A stretch of DNA of 64,000 nucleotides from Microbacterium allomyrinae (GTDB lineage: Bacteria > Actinomycetota > Actinomycetes > Actinomycetales > Microbacteriaceae), in contig NZ_JAGTTN010000003.1 of the NCBI RefSeq assembly GCF_020682705.1, positions 434,001 to 498,000 of the forward strand, written 5' to 3'. Positions 55,116 to 64,000 of the stretch are shown in pieces (positions within the stretch are counted from its first letter, which is position 1; every line of letters starts with the position of its first letter). The position numbers were made by a program, and so were the translations under genes. The notes beneath the pieces were generated by a model. That model did no database searches. It saw nothing but the letters and a program-made list of their open reading frames with translations, and was not told where the DNA came from.

Positions 55116-55205
55116 ACGCTAGGCGCGTCGTGTTTCGCGCGGACTACGCTCAGGAAACGTCGACGGCTCGGCCGCGGCATCCTGTTCCCGGAGGGGGTCG
55201 TTCAC

Positions 55206-55766
55206 GTGGGGATCTGCGGGATCGTGCTCGCGGCCGGCGCCGGAACCCGCTACGGGGCGCCCAAGGGAGTGACGCGCGGCGCCGACGGCGAGCCCTGGGT
55301 CGCGCGATCCGTGCGCACTCTGCAGGCCGGGGGCTGCGACGACGTGCTCGTGGTCGTCGGCGCACGAGCGGCCGAAGTGACGGCACTCATTCCCGACGGG
55401 ATCGGCACGGTGGTGGCCGCCGACTGGTCCGATGGGCTGTCGGCGTCGCTGCGGGCGGGTCTCCGCGCCGCGTCGATGCTCGGGTGCGACGCCGCGGTCG
55501 TCATGCCCGTGGATACTCCGGATGCCGCACCCGCCGCCATCACCCGGGTCATCGCTGCGCTCGGAACCGACCCCGTGCACGCACTCGCGCAGGCGGTCTA
55601 CGGCGGCGAGCCGGGGCATCCCGTCGCCCTGGGGGCAGCCCATCTCGCCCCCGCCGCGGAGTCGCTCTCGGGCGATCGCGGGGCGCGCGCGTACCTGATC
55701 GCCCACGACGCCCTCGAGATCGAGTGCGCCGATCTGTGGTCGGGCGCCGACATCGACACCCGCTGA
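55206..55766 (+). CDS. mocA: MocA-type molybdenum cofactor nucleotidyltransferase
   Basis: A 186-residue MobA/MocA-like nucleotidyltransferase. The signature LAAGAGTRYGAPKG is at 8-21 and the metal-binding VMPVDTPDA near 101. It attaches CMP (or GMP) to the pterin cofactor needed by xanthine dehydrogenase, fitting xdhC next door. GTG 55206 has GGAGGGG upstream; the longer open frame is a shadow of xdhC. It is divergent from xdhC. Confidence 0.85.
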   Translation: MGICGIVLAAGAGTRYGAPKGVTRGADGEPWVARSVRTLQAGGCDDVLVVVGARAAEVTALIPDGIGTVVAADWSDGLSASLRAGLRAASMLGCDAAVVMPVDTPDAAPAAITRVIAALGTDPVHALAQAVYGGEPGHPVALGAAHLAPAAESLSGDRGARAYLIAHDALEIECADLWSGADIDTR

Positions 55767-55828
55767 CCGCCCCGCGCCGCCCGCGCCCGCCGAGTCCGCG
55801 CCTGCATGCTGACTGCCGCGCGCTTCGA

Positions 55829-55890
55829 GTGCTGCATCTTCCTGCGAGTGCTGCGTCGGGCGACGCAGCACTCGCAGGGAACTGCAGCAG
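55829..55890. repeat. 62-bp palindromic repeat, copy 4
   Basis: GTGCTGCAT, CTTCCTGCGAGTGCTGCGTC, the turn GGGCGACGCAGC, then ACTCGCAGGGAACTGCAGCAG. It is palindromic with compensating changes (GTGCTGCGTC pairs with GACGCAGCAC), so the stem is preserved despite sequence drift. It lies between the convergent mocA and dehydrogenase genes. Confidence 0.85.
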
Positions 55891-55963
55891 TGGAGGAGGA
55901 GACCGGTGGGGTGTGGTGCTGCTACCCGCGGGGTGGGCGCTGCTCGACGCGTCGCGGGGGAGG

Positions 55964-56926
55964 CTAGGGGACCGGTACCGGCAGAACGACGTTGAGCGGC
56001 GGCTCGCCGGCGGCCATGCGCTCGATCTGGGCGCGCACGAGCCGGGCGATGCGAGGCTGCATGGCGCTGGAGGCTCCGCCGACGTGCGGCGAGATCAGCA
56101 CGCCCGGCAGGCTCCAGAGCGGATGCCCTTCGGGCAGCGGCTCGGGTTCGGTCACGTCGAGCGCCGCGCGGATGCGTCCGCGCCGCACGTGGTCGACGAG
56201 GGCGTCGGTGTCGACGAGCGTGCCGCGTCCGACGTTGACGATCAGCGCGCCGTCGGGCAGTGCGGACAGGAACGCGTCGTCGACGAGCCCTCGCGTCGCG
56301 TCGCCTCCGGGAAGGGTGAGGATCACGATGTCGGCGTGGGGCAGCAGGTCGGGCAGTTCGTCGACGCCGTGCACGTGGACCTGTGCTGACCCCGGCGTCC
56401 CGTCTTCGTCGCGTGCTCGCGACGCGACCGGCGTGAGCTGCACCTCGAAGCCCGCAAGACGTGCGGCCACCGCCTTGCCGACGCCGCCGTAGCCGAGCAG
56501 CAGCACGCGCCGGTCGGCGAGGCTCTGCGAGAACACCGGCGCCCACCGGCCCGCTGCGGTATCGACGGCGAATGCGTCGAGGTGGCGCTGCGCGGCGATG
56601 GCGAGGCCGACGGCGAGCTCGGCGGTGGATGTCTCGTGCACCGACGCCGCGTTGGCGAAGACCAGACCGGACGGCAGCACCTGCGCGACGCCGTCGTATC
56701 CGATCGACTGGCCCTGCACGAGCCCCACCGGCACGTTCTCGAGACGCGCGAGCACGCGTGACATCGACATGTAGGGCGGCACCACGATGTCGAACCGGTC
56801 CCGGGGAGCCGCGGCATCCATCGGCCACACCACCACCTCGACACCGTCGGGAAGGGGGCCGAGATCGGCGGCCATGTGCTCGGTGGGGACGGAGACGACG
56901 AGATTCCGGATGCCGCTGCTGCTCAC
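55964..56926 (-). CDS. D-isomer specific 2-hydroxyacid dehydrogenase
   Basis: A 320-residue NAD-dependent dehydrogenase. The Rossmann GYGGVG is at 145-150, the catalytic Arg in VNVGRGTLVD, the Glu in VTEPEPLPEGHPL and the His in SPHVGG. It may act on glyoxylate/hydroxypyruvate, which would suit purine breakdown, but the substrate is not fixed by sequence. GTG 56926 lies 7 nt after TAGCGT; the ATG 27 codons upstream is rejected because it covers this promoter. Confidence 0.87.
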   Translation of the reverse strand: MSSSGIRNLVVSVPTEHMAADLGPLPDGVEVVVWPMDAAAPRDRFDIVVPPYMSMSRVLARLENVPVGLVQGQSIGYDGVAQVLPSGLVFANAASVHETSTAELAVGLAIAAQRHLDAFAVDTAAGRWAPVFSQSLADRRVLLLGYGGVGKAVAARLAGFEVQLTPVASRARDEDGTPGSAQVHVHGVDELPDLLPHADIVILTLPGGDATRGLVDDAFLSALPDGALIVNVGRGTLVDTDALVDHVRRGRIRAALDVTEPEPLPEGHPLWSLPGVLISPHVGGASSAMQPRIARLVRAQIERMAAGEPPLNVVLPVPVP

Positions 56927-56933
56927 GTCTTCC

Positions 56934-56939
56934 ACGCTA
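56934..56939 (-). promoter_or_regulatory. Leaderless -10 box (TAGCGT), dehydrogenase gene
   Basis: TAGCGT on the minus strand ends 7 nt before GTG 56926. Confidence 0.45.
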
Positions 56940-56990
56940 TCGGGGCTCGTGAGGAATAGAGTTCGGGCAAACCGGACAGAGGAGGCGGAC

Positions 56991-57422
56991 GTGGTCCCCG
57001 AGATCAACTACTGGGCAGTGCTGCTGGCGACCGCATCGAGCATGGTGGTGGGCTCGATCTGGTACACGCCGAAGGTGTTCGGCACGCGCTGGGCGAAGCT
57101 CGCGAACGTCGACATGGATCGCCCCGGCGCCAGCGCCGTCGTGCCGATCGTGGTCACGGTCATCGTGAGCTTCATCACGGCGTGGGTGCTCGCCGGCGCG
57201 ACCACGATCGCGTGGTACTTCTATGACGGCGGCTACCTGCTCGCGGCGCTGGGCACCGGCGTGATCCTGTGGGCGGGCTTCACGGCCGCGCGGTTCATCA
57301 CGCACGATGCGTTCGAGGGGCGGCCGTCGTCGCTCACCGTGCTCAACATCGCGCACGAGCTCGTCACCATCGTGATCATGGCGATCATCATCGGGGTGTG
57401 GCCGCCCGCCGGGACGGTCTGA
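56991..57422 (+). CDS. DUF1761 small membrane protein
   Basis: A 143-residue protein with about four membrane helices (near 6-26, 54-76, 82-101 and 118-138), matching DUF1761: INYWAVLLATASSMVVGSIWY at the start and ARFITHDAFEGRP near 100. Function is unknown in the family. GGAGG lies 7 nt before GTG 56991. It is divergent from the dehydrogenase and ends 16 bp from purQ. Confidence 0.82.
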   Translation: MVPEINYWAVLLATASSMVVGSIWYTPKVFGTRWAKLANVDMDRPGASAVVPIVVTVIVSFITAWVLAGATTIAWYFYDGGYLLAALGTGVILWAGFTAARFITHDAFEGRPSSLTVLNIAHELVTIVIMAIIIGVWPPAGTV

Positions 57423-57438
57423 CGGCGGATGCCGGGGC

Positions 57439-58142
<704 letters not shown>

Positions 58143-58146
<4 letters not shown>

Positions 58147-58391
58147 GCGACCACCTCGACGGAGATGACGTCTTCGATCACCGAGTTCGACAGGATCTCG
58201 TCGGCGACCTTGCGAGCGGCCTCGAGGACCTGGTCGTCGACCTCGCCCTCGACGGTGAGCTCGAAGCGCTTGCCGATGCGGACGGACGAGAAGGCGTCGA
58301 CTCCCAGACGCGAGAGGGCGCCGGTCACGGCCTTCCCCTGCGGGTCCAGCAGCTCGGCCTTGGGCATGACGTCGACGACGATGGTGGGCAT
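58143..58391 (-). CDS. purS: Phosphoribosylformylglycinamidine synthase subunit PurS
   Basis: An 82-residue PurS, the small dimeric subunit that bridges PurQ and PurL. The pattern [18 protein letters not shown] at the N-terminus and [11 protein letters not shown] are diagnostic. It is coupled to purQ. A minus-strand TAGACT at 58429-58434 is a likely -10 of the operon. Confidence 0.95.
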
Positions 58392-58498
58392 GAGACAGCT
58401 CCGGATGTCGCGGGAAGGGGTCGCCCCCAGTCTACGGGCCGCGGAGACCGCCGCTTCCCCTGCATCGGGATCTGTCGTGATTCAACCGTGATCAGTTC

Positions 58499-58573
58499 GT
58501 GGGAGCGCTCCCTTGACATTCGTGGGAGCGATCCCATAGCGTTACCCAACAATCCGTGGGAACGCTCCCACGG
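58499..58573 (+). promoter_or_regulatory. cebE promoter with three CebR-box-like operators
   Basis: -35 TTGACA (58513-58518) and -10 TAGCGT (58537-58542) are 18 bp apart. Operators: GTGGGAGCGCTCCC (58499-58512) abuts the -35, TGGGAGCGATCCCA (58523-58536) lies between -35 and -10, and CCGTGGGAACGCTCCCACGG (58554-58573) lies downstream of the start site. The cores match the CebR box TGGGAGCGCTCCCA known from Streptomyces. Repression relieved by cello-oligosaccharide is the expected control. Confidence 0.85.
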
Positions 58574-58646
58574 GTCAGGTCTCGGCACCCGTGAGACCGC
58601 ATCCTGCAAGACACACACACGACCCTGACAACACAAAGGAGTGACA

Positions 58647-59921
58647 GTGAATACTCGCGCCTTCCGCAGAAGCGCCGTGGCGGTCGCCGCCTTCTCGGCC
58701 TCGGCCATCATCCTCGCCGGCTGTGCCGGCGGTAGCGGCGATGACGACGCCGCCGGCGACGACGGCCAGATCACGCTGACCCTGGCCACCTTCAACGACT
58801 TCGGCTACGACGATGAACTCCTCCAGGAGTACATGGACGAGAACCCGGACGTGAAGATCGTCCACAACAAGGCCGCCATCACCGACGACGCCCGCACGAA
58901 CTTCTTCGCCAAGCTCGGCAAGGAGGGCCTCGCCGACATCGAGGCCGTCGAGGTGGACTGGTTCGCCGAGGCCATGCAGTACTCCGATCTGCTCGCCGAG
59001 GTGCCCGACAGCGCCAAGGGCCGCTGGGTGGACTGGAAGGAAGCCGCCGCGACCGACGCCGACGGCCGCCTCGTCGGCTTCGGCACCGACATCGGCCCGC
59101 AGGCGGTCTGCTACCGCGCCGACCTGTTCGCCGCTGCCGGCCTCCCCTCCACGCCCGACGAGGTCGCCGGCGCGATCGACGGGGACTGGGACACGTTCTT
59201 CGACCTGGCCGACCAGTACAAGGCCGCGACCGGCAAGCCGATGATCGACGCCGCGAACTCGGCGTTCCAGGGCATCATCAACCAGGTCGAGTTCCCGTAC
59301 GACGAGGCCGACGGCACCGTCGTCGCGACCACCAGCCCCGAGACCAAGGCGGCGTACGAGCTCGTCATCGAGCGCGGCATCCCGAACTCGGCCTATTCGG
59401 GCCAGTGGTCCGACGACTGGAACGCCTCGATGGCCAACGGCGAATTCGCCGCGATGCTGTGCCCGCCGTGGATGCTGGGCATCATCTCGGGCAACGCTCC
59501 CGAGGTCACCGGCTGGGAGATCGCCAACGCGTTCCCCAACGGCGGCGGCAACTGGGGCGGCTCGTACCTGACCGTTCCGGCCAACGGCAAGAACGTGGAC
59601 GCAGCCCTCGCGCTCGCCGACTGGCTGACCGCTCCCGAGCAGCAGGAGAAGACCTTCGTCACCGTCGGTGCATTCCCCAGCGCGGTCGACGCGCAGAGCG
59701 CGCCGTCCATCACGGACTCGACGAACGAGTACTTCGCCGACGCGCCCACCGGCACGGTCTTCGCGGACCGCTCCGAGGCGATCACCGTCACCCCGTACAA
59801 GAGCGCGAACTACTTCAAGTACAACACCGCGCTGCAGGACGCCATCACGCGCGTCTTCGACGGGGTCGAAGACGCGCAGACGTCGTGGGACAACTTCGTC
59901 GCCGAAGTCGAAGCGTTCTGA
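58647..59921 (+). CDS. cebE: Cello-oligosaccharide-type sugar-binding lipoprotein
   Basis: A 424-residue family-1 solute-binding protein with signal peptide and lipobox LAGC (Cys26), followed by an Asp/Gly linker. AAAGGAG lies 5 nt before GTG 58647; the GTG six bases earlier is too close to it. With the two permeases, a GH1 enzyme and CebR-type operators, cellobiose or related beta-glucosides are the likely ligands. No ATPase gene is in the operon, as is usual for CebEFG systems that share MsiK. Confidence 0.88.
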   Translation: MNTRAFRRSAVAVAAFSASAIILAGCAGGSGDDDAAGDDGQITLTLATFNDFGYDDELLQEYMDENPDVKIVHNKAAITDDARTNFFAKLGKEGLADIEAVEVDWFAEAMQYSDLLAEVPDSAKGRWVDWKEAAATDADGRLVGFGTDIGPQAVCYRADLFAAAGLPSTPDEVAGAIDGDWDTFFDLADQYKAATGKPMIDAANSAFQGIINQVEFPYDEADGTVVATTSPETKAAYELVIERGIPNSAYSGQWSDDWNASMANGEFAAMLCPPWMLGIISGNAPEVTGWEIANAFPNGGGNWGGSYLTVPANGKNVDAALALADWLTAPEQQEKTFVTVGAFPSAVDAQSAPSITDSTNEYFADAPTGTVFADRSEAITVTPYKSANYFKYNTALQDAITRVFDGVEDAQTSWDNFVAEVEAF

Positions 59922-60053
59922 CCGGTCACCCCTGACGATCATTTCGCTCGCGCGAACGTGATCTGACGACAGAGGCGGAGTGCGTGCGGGTCCTCCCGGT
60001 CCGCACGCACTCCGCATCCACCCCCACCCTCGACACCCGAATCGGAGCCACCG

Positions 60054-61082
60054 GTGACCTCGACCGCAACCCGCACCACGGCATCCGGGCCGGCCGATCG
60101 GCCCACCCCCGAACGCCCCGCACGCGTCCTCTCCTTCTCCCACCGGCTGAGCCGCTGGGACTTGAAGCTCTCGCCCTTCCTCTACATCTCGCCGTTCTTC
60201 ATCCTGTTCGCGATCGTGGGACTCTTCCCGATCGTCTACACGGCGGTCATCTCGTTCCAGGAATGGGACCTCGTCCGAAACTCCGGCACCTTCGTCGGCT
60301 TCGATCAGTACATCTGGATCCTGTCGCAGGCCGACTTCTGGGTGGCCCTGCGCAACACCTTCAGCATCTTCCTGCTGTCGTCGGTGCCGCAGCTCATCCT
60401 CGCGCTGTTCATCGCGGCGATGCTCGACCGCAACATCCGCTCCAAGACCTTCTGGCGGATGAGCGTCCTGCTCCCGTACGTCATGGCCCCGGTGGCGGTC
60501 GCGCTGATCTTCAGCAACATGTTCGGCGACAACCACGGCCTGGTGAACAACATCCTCACCGACCTCGGCCTGAACCCCATCGCCTGGCACAAGGACCCGT
60601 TCTGGAGCCACATCGCCATCGCGACGATGGTCAACTTCCGCTGGACCGGCTACAACGCCCTCATCCTGCTCGCCGCCATGCAGGCCGTGCCCCGTGAGTA
60701 TTACGAGGCCGCGACCGTCGACGGCGCCAACGCATTCCGCCAGTTCTGGAGCATCACGCTGCCGTCGCTGAAGCCGACGCTCATCTTCGTGATCATCACG
60801 TCGACGATCGGCGGGCTGCAGATCTTCGACGAGCCCCGCATGTTCGACCAGACCGGCCGCGGAGGCGCTGCCGGCCAATGGCTGACGATCACGCTGTACC
60901 TCTACAACATCGGCTGGGGCGAGTTCAACTTCGGTCGCGCCGCAGCCCTGGCGTGGATCCTCTTCATCATCATCCTGGCGATCGGCCTCATCAACCTCGC
61001 CATCACGCGTCGCCTCGTCCGCGACGAGGGCGGTCGCGGAGTCATCCAACGCCGCCGCCGCCGGAAGGGAGCCCCGCAGTGA
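60054..61082 (+). CDS. cebF: Sugar ABC transporter permease (CebF/MalF type)
   Basis: A 342-residue permease with six membrane helices and the docking loop EAATVDGANAFRQFWSITLP near 223-242. The N-terminal 30 residues are a Thr/Pro/Arg-rich tail. GTG 60054 follows cebE after 132 bp of intergenic DNA, in which the codirectional operon shows no strong terminator. It pairs with the next permease. Confidence 0.9.
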   Translation: MTSTATRTTASGPADRPTPERPARVLSFSHRLSRWDLKLSPFLYISPFFILFAIVGLFPIVYTAVISFQEWDLVRNSGTFVGFDQYIWILSQADFWVALRNTFSIFLLSSVPQLILALFIAAMLDRNIRSKTFWRMSVLLPYVMAPVAVALIFSNMFGDNHGLVNNILTDLGLNPIAWHKDPFWSHIAIATMVNFRWTGYNALILLAAMQAVPREYYEAATVDGANAFRQFWSITLPSLKPTLIFVIITSTIGGLQIFDEPRMFDQTGRGGAAGQWLTITLYLYNIGWGEFNFGRAAALAWILFIIILAIGLINLAITRRLVRDEGGRGVIQRRRRRKGAPQ

Positions 61083-61987
61083 GCGCCATCAGCACCCCGC
61101 CTCTCGCGATCGTCGAGGAGAATCTCCCCAACGCGCGCCGGAGCAATCGCACCACGAAGATCCGCGGCGTCCGCGCCGGCGTCTGGGTATACGTCGGCCT
61201 CGGAGTGGTCGTGGTCTCGGCGATCTTCCCCTACTACTGGTCGTTCCTGATCGGCTCGGGCGACTCGACGACCATCAACGATCCGAACATGTCGTGGCTG
61301 CCCGGCGGCAACTTCATCGACAACGCGCTCAAGGTCATGAACGACCCCGCCGTGAACTTCTGGCTGGCGCTGTGGAACTCGATCTTCAGCTCCACCGTGA
61401 TCGCGGCATCCGTCGTCGTCTTCTCGACCCTCGCGGGCTGGGCGTTCGCCAAGCTCCGCTTTCCCGGCGGCAAGGCACTCCTCGCATTCGTGGTGGCGAC
61501 GATGGCCGTGCCGATGCAGCTCGGAGTCGTTCCTCTCTATCTGCTGTTCTCGGACCTCGGCTGGACCGGGCAGATCGGGGCGATCATCATCCCCGCGCTC
61601 ACCAGCGCGTTCGGCGTGTTCTGGATGACGCAGTACCTGTCGCAGACCGTGCCGGACGAGCTCATCGAAGCGGCACGTGTGGATGGGGCATCCATGATCC
61701 GCACGTTCTGGACTGTCGGCGTCACCGCGGCCCGGCCCGCGGCCGCGATGCTGTTCCTGTTCACCTTCGTGGGCGCGTGGAACCAGTTCTTCTGGCCGTT
61801 CATCGTGCTCGACCGGCAGAGCCCGACCCTGCCCGTCGCACTGTCGCTGCTGCAATCCAACTACTTCGTCGACTACTCGATCGTGCTGGCCGGCGTACTG
61901 CTCGCGACGATTCCGCTGCTCATCCTGTTCGCCTTCACCGGCAAGCAGCTGGTCAGCGGGATCATGGCCGGCGCGGTGAAGGGCTGA
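61079..61987 (+). CDS. cebG: Sugar ABC transporter permease (CebG/MalG type)
   Basis: A 302-residue permease with six membrane helices and the docking loop EAARVDGASMIRTFWTVGV near 196-214. GTG 61079 overlaps the cebF stop by 4 nt. It forms the second half of the membrane channel. Confidence 0.92.
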   Translation: MSAISTPPLAIVEENLPNARRSNRTTKIRGVRAGVWVYVGLGVVVVSAIFPYYWSFLIGSGDSTTINDPNMSWLPGGNFIDNALKVMNDPAVNFWLALWNSIFSSTVIAASVVVFSTLAGWAFAKLRFPGGKALLAFVVATMAVPMQLGVVPLYLLFSDLGWTGQIGAIIIPALTSAFGVFWMTQYLSQTVPDELIEAARVDGASMIRTFWTVGVTAARPAAAMLFLFTFVGAWNQFFWPFIVLDRQSPTLPVALSLLQSNYFVDYSIVLAGVLLATIPLLILFAFTGKQLVSGIMAGAVKG

Positions 61988-61994
61988 TAGACAC

Positions 61995-63500
61995 ATGACC
62001 ACCACCGCACCACGAGAGGACTCTGCCCTCATGACGAACGCGACTTCGCGCAGCTTCCCGTCGAACTTCCTCTTCGGCGCCGCAACGGCGGCCTTCCAGA
62101 TCGAAGGCGCCGCCCACGAGGACGGCCGCCGCGACTCGATCTGGGACGCGTTCTGCCGCGTCCCGGGCGCCGTCATCAACGGCGACAACGGGGACGTGGC
62201 CTGCGATCACTATCACCGGTACGCCGGCGACGTGGCGCTCATGAAAGACATGGGCCTGCAGACGTACCGCTTCTCGACGTCGTGGTCGCGAGTGCGCCCC
62301 GACGGCGGCGCGGTCAACGCGCAGGGCGTCGACTTCTACAAGCGCCTGGTCGACGAACTGCTCGGCGCCGACATCCTGCCGTGGCTGACGCTCTACCACT
62401 GGGACCTGCCGCAGGCGCTGCAGGAGCAGGGCGGCTGGGCGAACCGCGACACCGCCGAGAAGTTCACCGAGTACGCGCTGAGCATGCACGACGCGCTGGG
62501 CGATCGGGTGAACGTCTGGACCACGCTCAACGAGCCGTGGTGCTCGTCGTTCCTCAGCTACACCGCGGGACTGCACGCCCCCGGCCACTACAGCGTCGAG
62601 GAGGGCGTGCTCGCCGCGCACCACCTCATGCTCGGCCACGGTCAGGCCGTGCAGGAGCTCCGCGCCCGAGACGAGTCGCTGCAGCTCGGCATCACGCTGA
62701 ACCTCACCGTCGCCGATCCGGTCGATCCGACCGACCCGGCAGACGTGGACGCCGCGCGCCGGATCGACGGGCAGTTCAACCGGTGGTTCCTCGACCCGAT
62801 CTTCCGGGGCGAGTACCCGGCGGACGTCGTCGAAGACATCCGGAAGGTGGATGCCGCGGCCATCGACGCGTGGGAGGCCGCGGTGCGCCCCGGCGACCTC
62901 GACGTCATCTCGACACGGCTCGACACCATGGGCGTCAACTACTACCACGGCGAGTTCGTCGGCGGTCATGTGCCGGCGGATCCGCCTCGGGCCGGTGATG
63001 CGCCCACCGACCGCCCCGGGCGCTCTCCGTTCCCCTCGCACGACGGCATCCACTGGCACGAGCGGGGCCTGCCGCGCACGCCGATGAACTGGGAAGTGCA
63101 GCCCGAGGGTCTCACCCGTCTGCTCACCCACGTCTGGGACGAGTATGCGAAGCCGGCGGGGACGGTGCTCTATGTCACCGAGAACGGCGCGGCCTACGAC
63201 GACGAGCGCGTGGTCGAGGACGGCCGGGTGCGCGTCCACGACGACGAGCGCGCCGACTTCGTCCGCGCGCATCTCGCCGCGATCCTCGATGCGGTCGATG
63301 CGGGCGCCGATGTGCGGGGATACTTCTATTGGTCGCTCCTCGACAATTTCGAGTGGGCGTGGGGGTACGAGAAGCGGTTCGGAATCGTGCGCGTCGACTA
63401 CGACACGCAGGAGCGCACGGTGAAGGACAGCGGACTCGAGTACAGCCGGATCATCGGCTCGAGAGCGCTCGAGCCGGAGACGGCCGCCACCGTCGGCTGA
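61995..63500 (+). CDS. bglC: GH1 beta-glucosidase
   Basis: A 501-residue cytoplasmic family 1 glycosidase. Acid/base Glu180 lies in TTLNEPW and nucleophile Glu396 in YVTENGAA. FLFGAATAAFQIEGAA and DHYHRYAGDVALMKDMGL are typical. It would split imported cellobiose or other beta-glucosides to glucose. ATG 61995 follows cebG by 7 nt; ATG 62031, with AGAGGA upstream, is the alternative start and would trim 12 residues. Confidence 0.93.
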   Translation: MTTTAPREDSALMTNATSRSFPSNFLFGAATAAFQIEGAAHEDGRRDSIWDAFCRVPGAVINGDNGDVACDHYHRYAGDVALMKDMGLQTYRFSTSWSRVRPDGGAVNAQGVDFYKRLVDELLGADILPWLTLYHWDLPQALQEQGGWANRDTAEKFTEYALSMHDALGDRVNVWTTLNEPWCSSFLSYTAGLHAPGHYSVEEGVLAAHHLMLGHGQAVQELRARDESLQLGITLNLTVADPVDPTDPADVDAARRIDGQFNRWFLDPIFRGEYPADVVEDIRKVDAAAIDAWEAAVRPGDLDVISTRLDTMGVNYYHGEFVGGHVPADPPRAGDAPTDRPGRSPFPSHDGIHWHERGLPRTPMNWEVQPEGLTRLLTHVWDEYAKPAGTVLYVTENGAAYDDERVVEDGRVRVHDDERADFVRAHLAAILDAVDAGADVRGYFYWSLLDNFEWAWGYEKRFGIVRVDYDTQERTVKDSGLEYSRIIGSRALEPETAATVG

Positions 63501-63555
63501 CGCTGTTCGTCGGCTGATCGGGCCCGAGCCGCGGCATCCGGAAGAGGGAGCAGGG

Positions 63556-64000
63556 ATGAGCACCGAAGTGATCCGCGCAGCGGTCACGATCGAGGAGGTC
63601 GCCGCGGCCGCGGGCGTGTCGCGGTCGACGGTCTCGCGTGTCGTCAACGGTTCCACGGCGGTGAGCCCCGAGGCCCTCGAATCCGTGAAGCGGGCGATCG
63701 CCGACCTCAACTACGTGCCGAACCGCGCCGCCCGCTCGCTCGCGAGCCGGCAGACGCACGCGATCGCGCTGATCGTGCCCGAAGACACGACGCGATTCTT
63801 CGGCGACCCGTTCTTCGCCGCGATCGTCTCCGGGATCAACGCCCGGCTCGGCCGCTCGGACTACGTGCTCAACCTGTTCATCGCCAGCGACGACCCGGGC
63901 GACAAGACCACCAGCTACGTGCGCAGCGGCGCAGTCGACGGCGCCATCGTGGTCTCGCACCACACCAGTGACACGTTCATCGACCGCATCGCGAGCGTCG
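63556..64000 (+). CDS. cebR: LacI-family regulator, probable CebR (truncated by right edge)
   Basis: The first 148 codons are visible, from ATG 63556 with GAAGAGGGAG upstream. The LacI helix-turn-helix reads VAAAAGVSRSTVSRVVNG (about 14-31), followed by hinge NYVPNRAARSLASRQTH and the start of the effector domain. Its place at the end of the cebEFG-bglC operon and the CebR-box-like operators upstream of cebE support the assignment. Confidence 0.82.
   Translation, partial: MSTEVIRAAVTIEEVAAAAGVSRSTVSRVVNGSTAVSPEALESVKRAIADLNYVPNRAARSLASRQTHAIALIVPEDTTRFFGDPFFAAIVSGINARLGRSDYVLNLFIASDDPGDKTTSYVRSGAVDGAIVVSHHTSDTFIDRIASV

Overview
The window is very GC-rich, densely packed and biased to G or C at third codon positions. 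It is consistent with the chromosome of an actinobacterium of the Microbacteriaceae, most likely Microbacterium or a close relative; this is inferred from gene content and style, since no rRNA is present. Many genes start at a GTG or ATG placed 6-8 nt after a TAnnnT -10 box, the mark of leaderless transcripts in this phylum. I saw no rRNA, tRNA, CRISPR array, prophage or intact insertion sequence.

Layout. 1-1775: a GntR/ABC-exporter operon on the minus strand, running off the left edge. 2119-5482: a proVWX glycine betaine/proline importer. 5538-7561: a patatin-like lipase and an acyltransferase. 7639-9517: two tandem paralogous membrane-anchored proteins of unknown function. 9601-12296: two very small proteins and purL. 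12443-16125: an ArsR-type regulator with a double SRPBCC protein, a fatty acid desaturase and a TerC protein. 16170-17376: an AbiEi/DUF559-like gene bracketed by two copies of a 62-bp palindrome. 17598-24377: a short KdpD/KdpE pair, sufU-sufS and a KimA-type potassium importer, but no kdpFABC. 24476-29762: a VanZ-like protein, an M20 amidohydrolase, a LacI regulator and a GH13 alpha-glucosidase with an operator.

29870-55766 is the core of the window: a nearly complete aerobic purine-degradation island. It has apt, a xanthine/urate permease, hpxO-uraH-uraD (urate to allantoin), an XRE-cupin regulator, an NCS1 permease, allB, a formamidase-like hydrolase, a fused AtzH/HpxZ-like-amidase protein, pucG and allC. 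It continues with an NMT1-type ABC importer, a molybdenum xanthine dehydrogenase (2Fe-2S and Mo domains fused, FAD subunit separate), a PPOX-fold protein, an 8-oxoguanine deaminase, xdhC and mocA. Together these can take xanthine and 8-oxoguanine to urate, allantoin, allantoate, ureidoglycine and oxalurate. The fused amidase and the formamidase-like enzyme are the best candidates for finishing oxalurate degradation.

55964-58391: a 2-hydroxyacid dehydrogenase, a DUF1761 membrane protein and purS-purQ, about 45 kb from purL. 58499-64000: a cellobiose-type cebEFG-bglC operon with three CebR-box-like operators and a LacI/CebR gene cut by the right edge.

Between genes, four 62-bp palindromes plus a half copy, and two copies of a second hairpin family, form dispersed repeats that mostly sit where genes converge.
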